Counted from the stretch's first letter, positions 17,635-26,520 are shown. The stretch is 64,000 nucleotides of DNA from Sphingopyxis sp. HIX (GCF_001468285.1 NZ_LNSB01000023.1:1-64000), one strand, 5' to 3'. Made by a program: numbers and translations. Notes: a model not told the origin generated them from the letters alone.

Positions 17635-17978
17635 GCAAAGCGCTTCTGCCACTCGTCGGCCGAAAAGCCCACGCTCACCCCGTCGTCGGTCTCGACCACC
17701 GGCCGCTTGATCATCGCGGGCTGCGCGAGCATCAGCGCCTTGGCCTTGCCCGTGTCGAGCCCCGCCTTGTCGGCGTCGGGCAGTTGGCGAAAGGTCGTCC
17801 CGGCCTTGTTGAGCAATTTCTCCCAGCCGATCGCGTCGATCCAGAACTGCAGCTTCGCCGGGTCGAGCCCGTCCTTGCGAAAATCGTGGAACGTATGCGG
17901 AACCCCCGCCGCATCGAGCCAGCGCCGCGCCTTTTTCACCGTGTCGCAATTGGGAATTCCGTAGAGAGTCAGTGCCAT
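17631..17978 (-). CDS. ArsC/YffB-family protein (Spx-like)
   Basis: A 115-residue thioredoxin-fold protein of the ArsC/Spx/YffB family. The N-terminus LTLYGIPNCDTVKKARRWL has the single conserved cysteine (Cys11). YffB-type members were named after arsenate reductase, but arsenate reduction is not demonstrated for them. Start ATG at 17978; stop overlaps the GDPD start by four bases. There is no arsenic operon nearby, so a general redox or glutathione-linked function is more likely. Confidence 0.9.
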   Translation of the reverse strand: MALTLYGIPNCDTVKKARRWLDAAGVPHTFHDFRKDGLDPAKLQFWIDAIGWEKLLNKAGTTFRQLPDADKAGLDTGKAKALMLAQPAMIKRPVVETDDGVSVGFSADEWQKRFA

Positions 17979-18021
17979 TAAACCCACGCTAGAAGTTGCC
18001 GATGACAAATATGCGGCAATC

Positions 18022-18705
18022 CTAAGCGATAGGCGGCAAGTCGGCAATGCGGGCGTTGGCACTCGCGAGCTTGCCGCGCAGCGCGCGTGCGAAACCCTCG
18101 TGGAGCGCGGCGGCGATGTCGGGATTGGCCCCCAGATAGGCGCGCAGCGCCGCGGCGGGCATGAACCACAGCCGCGCATTGCTCGCGAGCAGCACCGTGC
18201 CCGTCGCATGGCTGCCGTCGAGCACCGTCGCTTCGCCGATCAGCGCCCCGCCCGCGAGCGTGCCGACATCGACGCCCTCGCGGCGGATCGTCGCGCTGCC
18301 GTCGGCGAGGTAGAAGAGGCTGGGCGCCGCCTGATCCTCGCGGATCAGCACCTCGCCGCGCCGCGCCGAAATCCAGTGGCCATGATCGATCAGGCGGCGC
18401 ACGTCCGCGGCGCCGAGCTTCTCGAAATGGAGGCGGCGCAGTTCCTGTTCCTCGGGCGTGAAGCGAATCTGGCCCTCGCCGATCCGTCCGCGCACCGCCT
18501 GCCCCAGATTGACCGCGAGGATGACGATCAGCAGCAGCGAATAGCCGGCGCCCGGCCAGTGCGAGATCGCGATCGGCAGCGCAAAGACCGATGCGATTGC
18601 CAGCCCGATCCGGACATGCACGAGGCGCATGGCAAAGCTGATCGCGAGGATCGCGAGCAGCGCACCGTACCCCAGCCATGCGGGATCCAAACTCGCCATA
18701 TCCAT
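18022..18705 (-). CDS. membrane protein with cyclic-nucleotide-binding-like domain
   Basis: A 227-residue protein with three short N-terminal membrane segments (about residues 10-70) followed by a cNMP-binding beta-roll (about 105-205) with GEVLIREDQAAPSLFYLADGSATI and GALIGEATVLDGSHATGT. This is the topology of bacterial Popeye-domain-like proteins. The phosphate-binding cassette is GALIGEATVL...HATGT and lacks the usual Arg-Ala pair, so cyclic nucleotide binding is uncertain. A second in-frame ATG six bases downstream (18699) is a possible start. Confidence 0.85.
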   Translation of the reverse strand: MDMASLDPAWLGYGALLAILAISFAMRLVHVRIGLAIASVFALPIAISHWPGAGYSLLLIVILAVNLGQAVRGRIGEGQIRFTPEEQELRRLHFEKLGAADVRRLIDHGHWISARRGEVLIREDQAAPSLFYLADGSATIRREGVDVGTLAGGALIGEATVLDGSHATGTVLLASNARLWFMPAAALRAYLGANPDIAAALHEGFARALRGKLASANARIADLPPIA

Positions 18706-18795
18706 CTTTTCGTCTTTGCGGCCCCTTGAGCAAGGCCACTAAGTATATAAGGTTACGGATTGCCGAACGGATGGCGGCCGGCCCCCCGGCGCATG

Positions 18796-18828
18796 CCCCA
18801 AAAACCATAGCAAACTATCAGTTTTTGG
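18796..18828. promoter_or_regulatory. hairpin in the leader of the DAHP synthase gene
   Basis: The sequence ccaaaaac...gtttttgg (18798-18805 and 18821-18828) encloses an inner atag-caaa-ctat stem, giving a compact two-part hairpin 117 bases upstream of the DAHP synthase ATG. No leader peptide or T-run was recognised. It may be part of an operator or 5'-UTR element; evidence is structural only. The rest of the 18706-18944 gap holds a short palindrome ccttgagcaagg (18723-18734) and nothing else clear. Confidence 0.35.
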
Positions 18829-18944
18829 CGGCAAAGAAAAGCATAGGTGCGCAAAGGCGCCGCCGATGCTAATTTCCTTATCCTTGCCTCCCGCGCGGGT
18901 TCGCGCCATGGCGGCGCGCGATTCGGATTTTGGATTTTTTGGTT

Positions 18945-20318
18945 ATGACACAGCAATGGCAGCCGCACAGCTGGCGCTCGCACGAGGCCCGCCAGCTTCC
19001 CACCTACAGCGACGACGCGGCGCTCGCCGCCGCCGAGCGCGAGCTGTCGAACTATCCGCCGCTGGTTTTTGCGGGCGAAGCGCGCGACCTGACGCGCGAG
19101 CTCGGCCGCGTCGCCGAGGGCAAGGCGTTCCTGCTGCAAGGCGGCGACTGCGCCGAGAGCTTCGCCGAATTCCATCCGAACAATATCCGCGACACCTTCC
19201 GCGTGCTGCTCCAGATGGCGGTCGTGCTGACCTTCGCGTCGAAAATGCCCGTGGTGAAGCTCGGCCGCATGGCGGGCCAGTTCGCCAAGCCGCGGTCGGC
19301 CGACATGGAGGATGTGAACGGCGTCGAGTTGCCGAGCTATCGCGGCGACATCATCAACGACATCGCCTTCGAGGCCGAGGGCCGCGCCCCCGATCCGCAG
19401 CGCATGGTCAAGGCGTATAACCAGTCGGCGGCGACGCTGAACCTGCTGCGCGCTTTCGCCGGCGGCGGTTATGCCAACCTGCACCAGGTCAACGCCTGGA
19501 CGCACGACTTCATGGACCGCAGCCCCTGGGCCAAGAAATATCAGGAGACCGCGGCGCGCATCTCCGAAGCGCTCGCCTTCATGGAAGCGTGCGGCGTGAC
19601 GCCCGAGACGGTCCCGCAGATCAAGGGCACCAGCTTCTACACCAGTCATGAGGCGCTGCTGCTCCCCTATGAGCAGGCGCTGACGCGGCAGGACAGCCTG
19701 ACCGGCGGCTGGTACGACACCTCGGGCCACTTCCTGTGGGTCGGCGACCGCACGCGCTTCGAAGGCTCGGCGCATATCGAGTACCTCCGCGGCATCGGCA
19801 ATCCGGTCGGCATGAAATGCGGCCCGAGCCTCGAGCCCGACGTGCTGCTGCGCCTGCTCGACACCCTCAACCCCAATCATGTCGCGGGCCGCATGACGCT
19901 GATCACGCGCTACGGCCACGACAAGATCGAGGCGCATCTGCCCAAGCTGGTGCGCGCGGTGAAGGAATCGGGCCATCCCGTCGTCTGGTCGTGCGACCCG
20001 ATGCACGGCAATGTCATCAAGACGCCCAACGGCTACAAGACGCGCCCGTTCGAGCGCATCCTGGCCGAAGTGCGCGGCTTCTTTGCCGTGCACCGCGCCG
20101 AGGGCACGCATGGCGGCGGCATCCATATCGAGATGACCGGCCAGAATGTCACCGAATGCACCGGCGGCGCGATGGACGTGACCCAGATGGACCTCGCCGA
20201 CCGCTATCACACGCATTGCGACCCGCGCCTCAACGCGGGGCAGTCGCTCGAGCTCGCGTTCCTGCTGGCCGAGATGCTCAACCAGGAAATGGCCGAGCGG
20301 GCGAAGCAGGCGGCGTAA
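18945..20318 (+). CDS. class II 3-deoxy-7-phosphoheptulonate synthase
   Basis: A 457-residue class II (plant/mycobacterial type) DAHP synthase. It condenses phosphoenolpyruvate with erythrose-4-phosphate to open the shikimate pathway. Conserved segments include [15 protein letters not shown] (metal ligand Cys69), [31 protein letters not shown] and [12 protein letters not shown]. The ATG at 18945 ([10 protein letters not shown]) is preferred over a TTG at 18930. The class II form is usual in alphaproteobacteria and lacks E. coli AroG-like allosteric features. No aromatic pathway gene is adjacent. Confidence 0.96.
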   Translation: MTQQWQPHSWRSHEARQLPTYSDDAALAAAERELSNYPPLVFAGEARDLTRELGRVAEGKAFLLQGGDCAESFAEFHPNNIRDTFRVLLQMAVVLTFASKMPVVKLGRMAGQFAKPRSADMEDVNGVELPSYRGDIINDIAFEAEGRAPDPQRMVKAYNQSAATLNLLRAFAGGGYANLHQVNAWTHDFMDRSPWAKKYQETAARISEALAFMEACGVTPETVPQIKGTSFYTSHEALLLPYEQALTRQDSLTGGWYDTSGHFLWVGDRTRFEGSAHIEYLRGIGNPVGMKCGPSLEPDVLLRLLDTLNPNHVAGRMTLITRYGHDKIEAHLPKLVRAVKESGHPVVWSCDPMHGNVIKTPNGYKTRPFERILAEVRGFFAVHRAEGTHGGGIHIEMTGQNVTECTGGAMDVTQMDLADRYHTHCDPRLNAGQSLELAFLLAEMLNQEMAERAKQAA

Positions 20319-20329
20319 GCCACAAGATC

Positions 20330-20351
20330 GCCGCCCCTCTTCGGGGGCGGC
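20330..20351. terminator. probable bidirectional terminator
   Basis: gccgcccc-tcttcg-ggggcggc forms an 8-bp GC stem with a six-base loop, 11 bases past the DAHP synthase stop, followed by gcctcttta on the plus strand. It lies between two convergent stops (20318 and 20358). The T-rich tail is weak, so efficiency is uncertain. Confidence 0.65.
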
Positions 20352-20357
20352 GCCTCT

Positions 20358-21854
20358 TTACTTCTCGGTCCCCGACCAGGTCTTGGTATCGGCAAACGCC
20401 CGGCCCAGCGCGACATGCAGGTCGGCGTCCTCGGCCGCGCCGCCGAGCGGGATCGCATCGCTGAAATTGTCGGTCGCGCGGTGGTAATCGCTGCCGAGGA
20501 ACGCCTCGAGCAATTTCATGTCCGAAAAGCTGCCGCCGACCATCAGCGACGGCACGCCCTTGGCGCCGAGCGCCCAGCCGTCCTGCCGCTGGACGAAGGC
20601 GTCGGCCTCGCCATCCTCGTCGAGCTTCCGCCCCAGGTCGGCCGCGACCTTGCGGATCACCGCGTCATAGGCGGGCCGCCCGCGCCCGATCGTCGCGACC
20701 GGCGTGCCGCGCGGCGAGATCGCGATGGTGTCGATGTTGAGCGCGACGGTGATGTCGCTCAAGGGCACCACCGGATGGTCGGCGAAATAATAAGCGCCGA
20801 TCAGCCCTTTCTCTTCCGCCGTGGTCGCCATGAAATAAATGTCGCGGTCGGGGCGCGGGCCCGCGGTCAGGCGCTTCGCCACCGCGCCCAGCACCGCGAT
20901 GCCGCTCGCATTGTCGACCGCGCCGTTGCAGATGCGGTCGGCGTCGCCTTCCTCGCCGCAGATACCGAGATGGTCCCAATGGCCGAGGAAGAGCACCGCT
21001 TTGCCGTCGGGCTTGGCGCCGGGCAGCTTGGCGATGACATTGTGGCTGGCGAAGGGGCGCACCGTGGTGGTCGCCGACAGGTCGGCGGTCAGCGGCAGTG
21101 CGAGCCCGCGATAGTCGGCGCTCTTGGCCGCGGTCAGCGCGCCCTCGGCTTGCTTGCCGAGCAAGGTCTGGAGCGCGGGCTGCGCGATGAAACCGCTCGC
21201 CTGTGCGCCGGGCTTGGCGCTCGCGAGGCGCACGCTCTTGCTGCCGAGCGAGGCGCGCAGATCCTCCCACGGCAGGCTGTCGGGCGCGACCACGAGCACG
21301 CCCGCGGCGCCGGCGTCGGCGAGCATCTGGCGCCGTTCGCGATAGCGCGGCAGCTTCTCGCCGAAGGGCGCATTTTCATAGAGCAGGATCGCGAGCTTGC
21401 CCGCGACATCGGCATTGACCTTGCCCGCGCCGTCGACGCCATAGCCGACGAAGACGACGGGCACGTCGGCGAGCGCGAGCGACGGGTCGCGCCCGGTGAG
21501 GATCAGGCTGTCGGCGGCAAGCTTGACCTCGCGCCCCTTGCTCTTGAACTTGACGCTGCCGTCGACCGACTGCGTCTCGACCAGCGGCACCGGCTGCAGC
21601 CAGGGCGTCGCGCTGCCCGGCACGGGTTCGAGCCCGAGCTTCGCCCATTGGCCGACGATCCAGGCGATGGTGCGATCCTCGCCCTCGGTCCCCGGCGCGC
21701 GGCCCTCGAAGGCGTCGCTCGCCAGGACTTTAATGTCGGCGGCCAGCTCGGCCTCGGTGACCGGGGCGTCGAGGGGCTTGGCGTGGACGGCGGGGGCGGC
21801 GAAGGCCAGAAGGGCGACGGCCGCGATCGCGGCGCGAAATTTAGTTGCGTGCAT
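20358..21854 (-). CDS. M28-family zinc aminopeptidase, exported
   Basis: A 498-residue secreted peptidase with a signal peptide ending AAPAVHA (about residue 25), an inserted PA domain (about 110-250) and an M28 catalytic domain. Zinc/catalytic motifs are GHWDHLG (His292, Asp294), CNGAVDNASG, TTAEEKGLIGA, LNIDT and DYHRATDN. M28 enzymes are di-zinc aminopeptidases; substrate specificity is unknown. The longer open frame up to 22076 is shadow. It stands alone, converging on the DAHP synthase gene. Confidence 0.93.
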   Translation of the reverse strand: MHATKFRAAIAAVALLAFAAPAVHAKPLDAPVTEAELAADIKVLASDAFEGRAPGTEGEDRTIAWIVGQWAKLGLEPVPGSATPWLQPVPLVETQSVDGSVKFKSKGREVKLAADSLILTGRDPSLALADVPVVFVGYGVDGAGKVNADVAGKLAILLYENAPFGEKLPRYRERRQMLADAGAAGVLVVAPDSLPWEDLRASLGSKSVRLASAKPGAQASGFIAQPALQTLLGKQAEGALTAAKSADYRGLALPLTADLSATTTVRPFASHNVIAKLPGAKPDGKAVLFLGHWDHLGICGEEGDADRICNGAVDNASGIAVLGAVAKRLTAGPRPDRDIYFMATTAEEKGLIGAYYFADHPVVPLSDITVALNIDTIAISPRGTPVATIGRGRPAYDAVIRKVAADLGRKLDEDGEADAFVQRQDGWALGAKGVPSLMVGGSFSDMKLLEAFLGSDYHRATDNFSDAIPLGGAAEDADLHVALGRAFADTKTWSGTEK

Positions 21855-21919
21855 GGGCGCGCGGCATGGCACGCTCGCGGGAGCCGGGCAAGGCACGTTC
21901 GTCGAAAGCTGCGGGGCGT

Positions 21920-22723
21920 CTATCGTCCGGCGCGTTCCAGCAGCGCCCTTGCCGCCGCCACATGCATGTCCTCGATCATCCGCCCGTCGTGCCGCTGCGC
22001 CCCGCCCGTCGCCGCAGCGACCAATGCCTCTGCCGCAGCGATCTCGCGTGCCGAAGGCGCAAAGGCGGCGTTGCACGGGTCGACCTGCGACGGATGGATC
22101 AGCGTCTTCCCGTCGAAACCCAGCCGCCGCCCCTCGCCCGCCTCGGCGGCGAAACCCGCGGCATCGTCGATCGCATTATAGACGCCGTCGAAGCACCACA
22201 CCCCGCCCGCCCGCGCGCCGAGCACGATCGCCTGTATCGCATGACTCATCGCGCTACGGTCCATGCCGTCAGGCAGCTTCAACTCGTGCGCGAGGTCGTT
22301 GAGCCCCGCGATCAGCCCCGCGACCGATGCGTCGGCGGCGACGTCGCGCGCGGCGTAGATCGCGGCCGGCGTCTCGATCATCGCAAGCAGCGGCAGCCCC
22401 AGCCCGCGCGCGGGCTCGAGATCGGCGATCGCATCGACCTTGGGCAGCACCACCGCATCGATCGCCAGCCCTGCGACCGCGTTGATGTCCGCCGCCTGAT
22501 GCTCGCTGCCCGTGCCGTTGATCCGCACCGCGACGCGCTTGCCCGGAAAGCCCGCGATGACCGCCGCGCGCATCGCTTCGCGCGCATCGGCCTTGCGCTC
22601 GGCAGGCACCGCATCCTCGAGGTCGACGATCAGCATGTCGGCGGCGAGCCCTCCCGCTTTTTCGAGCGCGCGCGCGTTCGAGCCGGGGACGTAGAGCAGC
22701 GAGCGGGGAGCGAAGTCGGCCAT
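21920..22723 (-). CDS. HpcH/HpaI aldolase/citrate lyase-family protein
   Basis: A 267-residue CitE-like lyase with PRSLLYVPGSNARALEKA, the metal-binding LIVDLEDAVP, the VRINGTGS segment, and LAMIETPAA. Members cleave acyl-CoA thioesters such as citryl-, malyl- or methylmalyl-CoA. The single-domain CitE-like form suggests an (S)-citramalyl/malyl-CoA lyase or thioesterase role, but the substrate is not determinable. Start ATG at 22723 (MADFAPRS) is supported by the family-typical N-terminus. It is divergent from the SPFH gene. Confidence 0.9.
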   Translation of the reverse strand: MADFAPRSLLYVPGSNARALEKAGGLAADMLIVDLEDAVPAERKADAREAMRAAVIAGFPGKRVAVRINGTGSEHQAADINAVAGLAIDAVVLPKVDAIADLEPARGLGLPLLAMIETPAAIYAARDVAADASVAGLIAGLNDLAHELKLPDGMDRSAMSHAIQAIVLGARAGGVWCFDGVYNAIDDAAGFAAEAGEGRRLGFDGKTLIHPSQVDPCNAAFAPSAREIAAAEALVAAATGGAQRHDGRMIEDMHVAAARALLERAGR

Positions 22724-22802
22724 GCGCTTTTGTCTGGCGCAAGCGGCCCAAAGCCGCAATAAAGAAGGCGTTGCAGGTGGATATTTGCGGAGGGGACGAA
22801 CG

Positions 22803-23723
22803 ATGGGTTATGCTGCGATTGCCGTGCTGGTGCTGGCACTGGTGTTCGTATTCTGGGCGCTGACGCCCGTGCGGCAGGGCTATGCCTATACGATCGAGCG
22901 CTTCGGCCGCTTCACCCACACCGCCCAGCCGGGGCTCAACTTCATCATGCCGGTGTTCGACCGCGTCGGGCGCAAGGTGAACATGATGGAGCAGGTGCTC
23001 GACATCCCGGGCCAGGAAATCATCACCAAGGACAATGCGATGGTCGCGGTCGACGGCGTCGTCTTTTTCCAGGTGCTCGACGCCGCCAAGGCGGCCTATG
23101 AGGTCAGCGATCTTTACCTGTCGATCATGAACCTGACGACGACGAACCTGCGCACCGTCATGGGCTCGATGGACCTCGACGAGACCTTGTCGAAGCGCGA
23201 CGAGATCAACACCCGCCTGCTGCACGTCGTGGACGATGCGACGACGCCCTGGGGGGTCAAGATCACCCGCGTCGAGATCAAGGACATCCGCCCGCCCGCC
23301 GACATTTCGAACGCGATGGCGCGGCAGATGAAGGCCGAGCGCGAAAAGCGCGCCAACATCCTCGAGGCCGAGGGCAGCCGGGCGTCGGAAATCCTGCGCG
23401 CCGAGGGCCAGAAGCAGAGCCAGATCCTCGAGGCCGAGGGCCGCCGCGAAGCCGCCTTCCGCGACGCCGAAGCGCGCGAACGCGAAGCCGAGGCCGAGGC
23501 CAAGGCGACGCAGATGGTGTCGGACGCGATCGCGGGGGGCAACGCGCAGGCGATCAACTATTTCATCGCGCAGAAATATGTCGAGGCGGTCGGCCAGTTC
23601 GCGAACAGCCCCAATGCCAAGACGATCCTCTTCCCGGTCGAGGCGACGCAGCTGATCGGCACGCTCGGCGGCATCGGTGAACTCGCCAAGGATGCGCTGG
23701 CGAACCGCAACGGGGGGCAGTGA
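22803..23723 (+). CDS. SPFH/stomatin-like protein (QmcA-like)
   Basis: A 306-residue SPFH/band-7 protein with an N-terminal membrane anchor (about residues 3-22), the SPFH domain beginning TIERFGRFTHTAQPGLNFIMP, and a long Ala/Glu coiled coil (about 180-240) with repeated AEG motifs. Such proteins form large ring or raft-like assemblies at the membrane and help protein quality control. A strong ggagggga site precedes ATG 22803. The NfeD partner gene follows one base after the stop, the classic stomatin-NfeD operon. Confidence 0.94.
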   Translation: MGYAAIAVLVLALVFVFWALTPVRQGYAYTIERFGRFTHTAQPGLNFIMPVFDRVGRKVNMMEQVLDIPGQEIITKDNAMVAVDGVVFFQVLDAAKAAYEVSDLYLSIMNLTTTNLRTVMGSMDLDETLSKRDEINTRLLHVVDDATTPWGVKITRVEIKDIRPPADISNAMARQMKAEREKRANILEAEGSRASEILRAEGQKQSQILEAEGRREAAFRDAEAREREAEAEAKATQMVSDAIAGGNAQAINYFIAQKYVEAVGQFANSPNAKTILFPVEATQLIGTLGGIGELAKDALANRNGGQ

Positions 23724-23724
23724 C

Positions 23725-24174
23725 ATGCCCGACTGGCTGACCAATCTCGACCCGCACTGGGCGTGGCTCGCGCTCGGCGTGCTGCTCGCCGCCGCCGAGA
23801 TCGTCGCGCCGGGCTTTTTCCTCGTCTGGATCGGCGCCGCGGCGATCGTCACCGGCCTGCTGACCTGGGTGCTGCCCATCGACAGCATCCCGGTGCAGAT
23901 GGTCATCTTCGCCGTCCTGTCCTTCGTCGCGCTCTATTCGACGCGCCGCTGGCTGAAGGCGAACCCGATCACCACCACCGACCCGCACCTCAACCAGCGC
24001 GGCGCGCGGCTGGTCGGCGAGGTGCTGACGCTGACCCGCGGCATCGAAAACGGCCGCGGCCGCGCAAAAGTCGGCGACGGCGAATGGCCGGTGCGCGGAC
24101 CCGATGCGGCCGAAGGTGCCAAGGTGCGCGTGGTGAGCGCCGACGGCGGCGTGCTGGTGGTGGAACTGGCCTGA
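23725..24174 (+). CDS. short NfeD-family protein
   Basis: A 149-residue NfeD protein with three membrane segments (about residues 12-80) and a C-terminal OB-fold domain with GEVLTLTRGIENGRGRAKVGDGEWPVRG. Short NfeD proteins pair with stomatin/SPFH proteins and lack the ClpP-like protease of long NfeD. It starts one base after the SPFH stop. Function is probably membrane-quality control or raft assembly with its partner. Confidence 0.94.
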   Translation: MPDWLTNLDPHWAWLALGVLLAAAEIVAPGFFLVWIGAAAIVTGLLTWVLPIDSIPVQMVIFAVLSFVALYSTRRWLKANPITTTDPHLNQRGARLVGEVLTLTRGIENGRGRAKVGDGEWPVRGPDAAEGAKVRVVSADGGVLVVELA

Positions 24175-24189
24175 CGAGGCCGGTCCGAG

Positions 24190-24279
24190 AATAAATAGGG
24201 ACAGTCCCCATTTATTGCCGCACGCCGGTAAACGATCCGTACGCGCTCGCTTGATAAATGGGGACTGTCCCTATTTATT
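24190..24279. repeat. 90-bp element with perfect 26-bp inverted arms
   Basis: The arms at 24190-24215 and 24254-24279 are perfect reverse complements (aataaatagggacagtcc... and ...ggactgtccctatttatt) around a 38-base centre. A sister element lies at 54105-54191. The gggactgtccc core with AT-rich ends resembles REP-type repeats mobilised by Y1/RAYT transposases, although no such gene is here. The right arm supplies the last codons and the TAG stop of the adjacent acetyltransferase gene. Confidence 0.85.
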
Positions 24280-24801
24280 GGCCGCGCGCGCGTAGATATT
24301 GACCACCTCGGCCAGCACGTCGCTCTCACCGATCAAGCCAAACCCCAGCTTCGCCGCGACGCGTTCCGATGCGCCATGCCCCGGCTCGATGATGCAACGG
24401 ATGTCCGCCGCGTCGAGATTGGCGTCCGCCCACGCCAGCACCGCGCCCATCGCCTCGGTCGCGAGACCGCCGCCCCAATGGTCGGCGTCGAACGCCCAGC
24501 CCGCCTCGGGCTGGCCCTCGAGCTCGGGGATGCCGCGGCCGAAATAGCTGAGACCGCCCATGCCGATCAGCCTGTCCGTCGCCTTGTCGGCGAACACCCA
24601 ATAGCCATAACCCATCACCGGCCACAGCCCCGCCGCCGACAGGAATTTGCCCCAGCTGACGTCGGGCGCGCGCGGTTCGCCGCCGATGAAGCGCGTCACG
24701 CGTTCGTCGGCCCACATCGCGATATGGTCGGCCTTGTCCGACAGGCGATGTTCGCGCAGGCGCAGGCGGGGGGTCTCGATGATCGGGGGCGATGTGAACA
24801 T
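24271..24801 (-). CDS. GNAT N-acetyltransferase
   Basis: A 176-residue GNAT protein of the RimJ/RimL-like group: IETPRLRLREHRLSD at the N-terminus, the GMGGLSYFG strand, and the acetyl-CoA-binding region around WGGGLATEAMGAVLAWA. The target is unknown. ATG at 24801 (MFTSPPIIETP) is preferred over a TTG at 24837. The last two sense codons (AAT AAA) and the TAG stop come from the right arm of the inverted repeat, so the native C-terminus was probably truncated or altered by its insertion. Confidence 0.88.
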   Translation of the reverse strand: MFTSPPIIETPRLRLREHRLSDKADHIAMWADERVTRFIGGEPRAPDVSWGKFLSAAGLWPVMGYGYWVFADKATDRLIGMGGLSYFGRGIPELEGQPEAGWAFDADHWGGGLATEAMGAVLAWADANLDAADIRCIIEPGHGASERVAAKLGFGLIGESDVLAEVVNIYARAANK

Positions 24802-24913
24802 GTGCGCGGGGCTATCAGCGCGCACGCCCTGCGACAAGCCGCCGATCCCGTAAAGGCGGAGCCCCGGATATGGGGAGAGAGAGCCCTTTGGAGGCTCCGC
24901 CTTCGCGAGCCCG

Positions 24914-25819
24914 TCAGGCGGCCGCCGCCGCCAATTCCTCGCGCACCGGCGCCGCTGCCGAGCTGTGCTGCGGCATCACCGCGTCGGCATAATCGCTCTC
25001 ATAGAGCTTGATCAGCGCGCGGTCGTCGTGGTTCCACGGGTGGAAGCCCGGCAGGAAATAGCTGAGCCAGGGCAGGAAGCTGCGGCGCAGCACCCCGGGC
25101 GTGCCCAGGAGATACCACCAGATCCGCGCGGTGACGCGCCAGCCGGTGAGGCCGTCCTGCTTCAGCAGCGCCTTCATCCCCTTCACCCGCTTCGGCCAGA
25201 AGCGGCTGGTGACGAGCAGCATCATGATCGACTTGGCGCGCCAGCGCCTGAAGCGGCTCCAGTCTTTCGTCGCGTGCAGCCAGGTGTCGTAGGCGACGCC
25301 CTTGTGCTCGATCTCCTCGATCGCGTGCCATTTCCACAGCGCCGCCCATTCGGGCTCGGCCCCCGCGTACATCTTGGGGTCCTTCAGCATCACCGCCGCC
25401 ATCATCGCGGTATAATGTTCGAGCGCGATCGTCGCCATCAGGTTGACGATCTGCGGGCGCTGCTTGATCAAATCGAGCACCTGGTTGACGTCGTCCTCGA
25501 GCTCCGAAAGATCGTAGCCCGCTTCCGCCGCCTTCTTGTTGAAGACGACATGCTCGCGGCTGTGGATCACTTCCTGCTGGGTGAAGGCGCGGATTTCGCG
25601 CGCCAATTTGTCGGGCACGCCCTCGCGGTGCGCCTTCACCGCCTCGATGAACATCGCCTCGCCGCGCGGGAAGGTCACCGACAGCGCGGTATGAAACGCC
25701 GACGCGATCGGGTCGCCGTTGAGCCACCAGCGCCCCTGCCGGTCGTCGCGGCCGAAGCGCATGTCGCGCGGCGTGATGGCAAGGTCGGCGGGGGTCGGCG
25801 AGTGGGAAAGACTGGACAT
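24914..25819 (-). CDS. PF10118 diiron-like metal-dependent hydrolase
   Basis: A 301-residue helical protein of the PF10118 (COG3687) group, annotated as predicted metal-dependent hydrolases. A ferritin-like metal site is suggested by QQEVIHSREHVVF (residues 81-93), ALEHYTA (Glu134-His135) and WHAIEEIEHKGVAYD (164-178). The substrate is unknown. It is transcribed divergently from a TetR regulator, with a consensus promoter at 25903-25875 that overlaps the regulator's start, so repression by that TetR protein is likely. Confidence 0.88.
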   Translation of the reverse strand: MSSLSHSPTPADLAITPRDMRFGRDDRQGRWWLNGDPIASAFHTALSVTFPRGEAMFIEAVKAHREGVPDKLAREIRAFTQQEVIHSREHVVFNKKAAEAGYDLSELEDDVNQVLDLIKQRPQIVNLMATIALEHYTAMMAAVMLKDPKMYAGAEPEWAALWKWHAIEEIEHKGVAYDTWLHATKDWSRFRRWRAKSIMMLLVTSRFWPKRVKGMKALLKQDGLTGWRVTARIWWYLLGTPGVLRRSFLPWLSYFLPGFHPWNHDDRALIKLYESDYADAVMPQHSSAAAPVREELAAAAA

Positions 25820-25874
25820 ATGGGCTGCACCGTCGAAAAGGAGAGGAAGGACGTGGGGACGTCCTATGGGGTAT

Positions 25875-25903
25875 ATGTTAAAGGTTACTTACAGTGGTGT
25901 CAA
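25875..25903 (-). promoter_or_regulatory. promoter of the PF10118 gene overlapping the tetR start
   Basis: On the minus strand, TTGACA (25903-25898), a 17-base spacer and TAACAT (25880-25875) make a near-consensus sigma-70 promoter, 56 bases upstream of the hydrolase ATG. The spacer holds gtaagtaac next to the TetR start codon, and the -35 box falls within the first codons of that gene. This is the arrangement expected of an autoregulated divergent repressor. Confidence 0.7.
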
Positions 25904-26508
25904 TAGTAGCGAAAAAGCGCCTGAGCCCCGAGGAGAGCCGGTCGGCGGCGCTCGAGGCGGCGCGCCAGATATTGATCGAAATGGGGCCCGCGGCGGTGAC
26001 CTTGAAAGCGGTCGCGGCGCGGATCGACCGCACCCACGCCAACCTGCTGCACCATTTCGGCAGCGCCGCGGGGCTGCAAAAGGCGCTCGCCGCCTATCAG
26101 GCCGAAACCGTGTGCGCGACGATCGGCAAGAAGATGGCCGAGTCGCCGCCGGGCGAGCGCAATGTGCGCGAGATCGTCGACCTCGCTTTCGACGCCTTCA
26201 ACAGCGGCGGCGCGGGCGCGCTCGCGACGTGGATGGCGGCGACGGGCAACGACGACGCGCTCGACCCGATCGTCGAGGCGATCCACCGGCTGATCGACGG
26301 CATGGCCCCCGACGCACACGAAAAGCGCCTGATGCACGAGGATACGCTGGCGCTGGTGCTGATGGCGCTCGGCGACGCGCAGATGGGCGGGCCGATGGCC
26401 GAGGCGCTCGACCTGCCCCGCGACACCTCGCGCGTGCTCGCGACCGAGCTGATCACCGGCCGAATCGCCAAATTCTGGGCCGAGCATGGGGGGAAGCCCG
26501 GAGGCTGA
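25894..26508 (+). CDS. TetR-family transcriptional regulator
   Basis: A 204-residue TetR regulator with an N-terminal HTH (about residues 36-56, VTLKAVAARIDRTHANLLHHFG) and a helical ligand-binding domain. The start is GTG at 25894 or the adjacent GTG at 25897; an aaagg motif lies upstream and no ATG is available. It is divergent from the PF10118 gene, whose promoter it overlaps, so it probably represses both. The effector is unknown; fatty acid or lipid-like ligands are common in this family. Confidence 0.9.
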   Translation: MVSIVAKKRLSPEESRSAALEAARQILIEMGPAAVTLKAVAARIDRTHANLLHHFGSAAGLQKALAAYQAETVCATIGKKMAESPPGERNVREIVDLAFDAFNSGGAGALATWMAATGNDDALDPIVEAIHRLIDGMAPDAHEKRLMHEDTLALVLMALGDAQMGGPMAEALDLPRDTSRVLATELITGRIAKFWAEHGGKPGG

Positions 26509-26520
26509 CCGAACCGGTAC

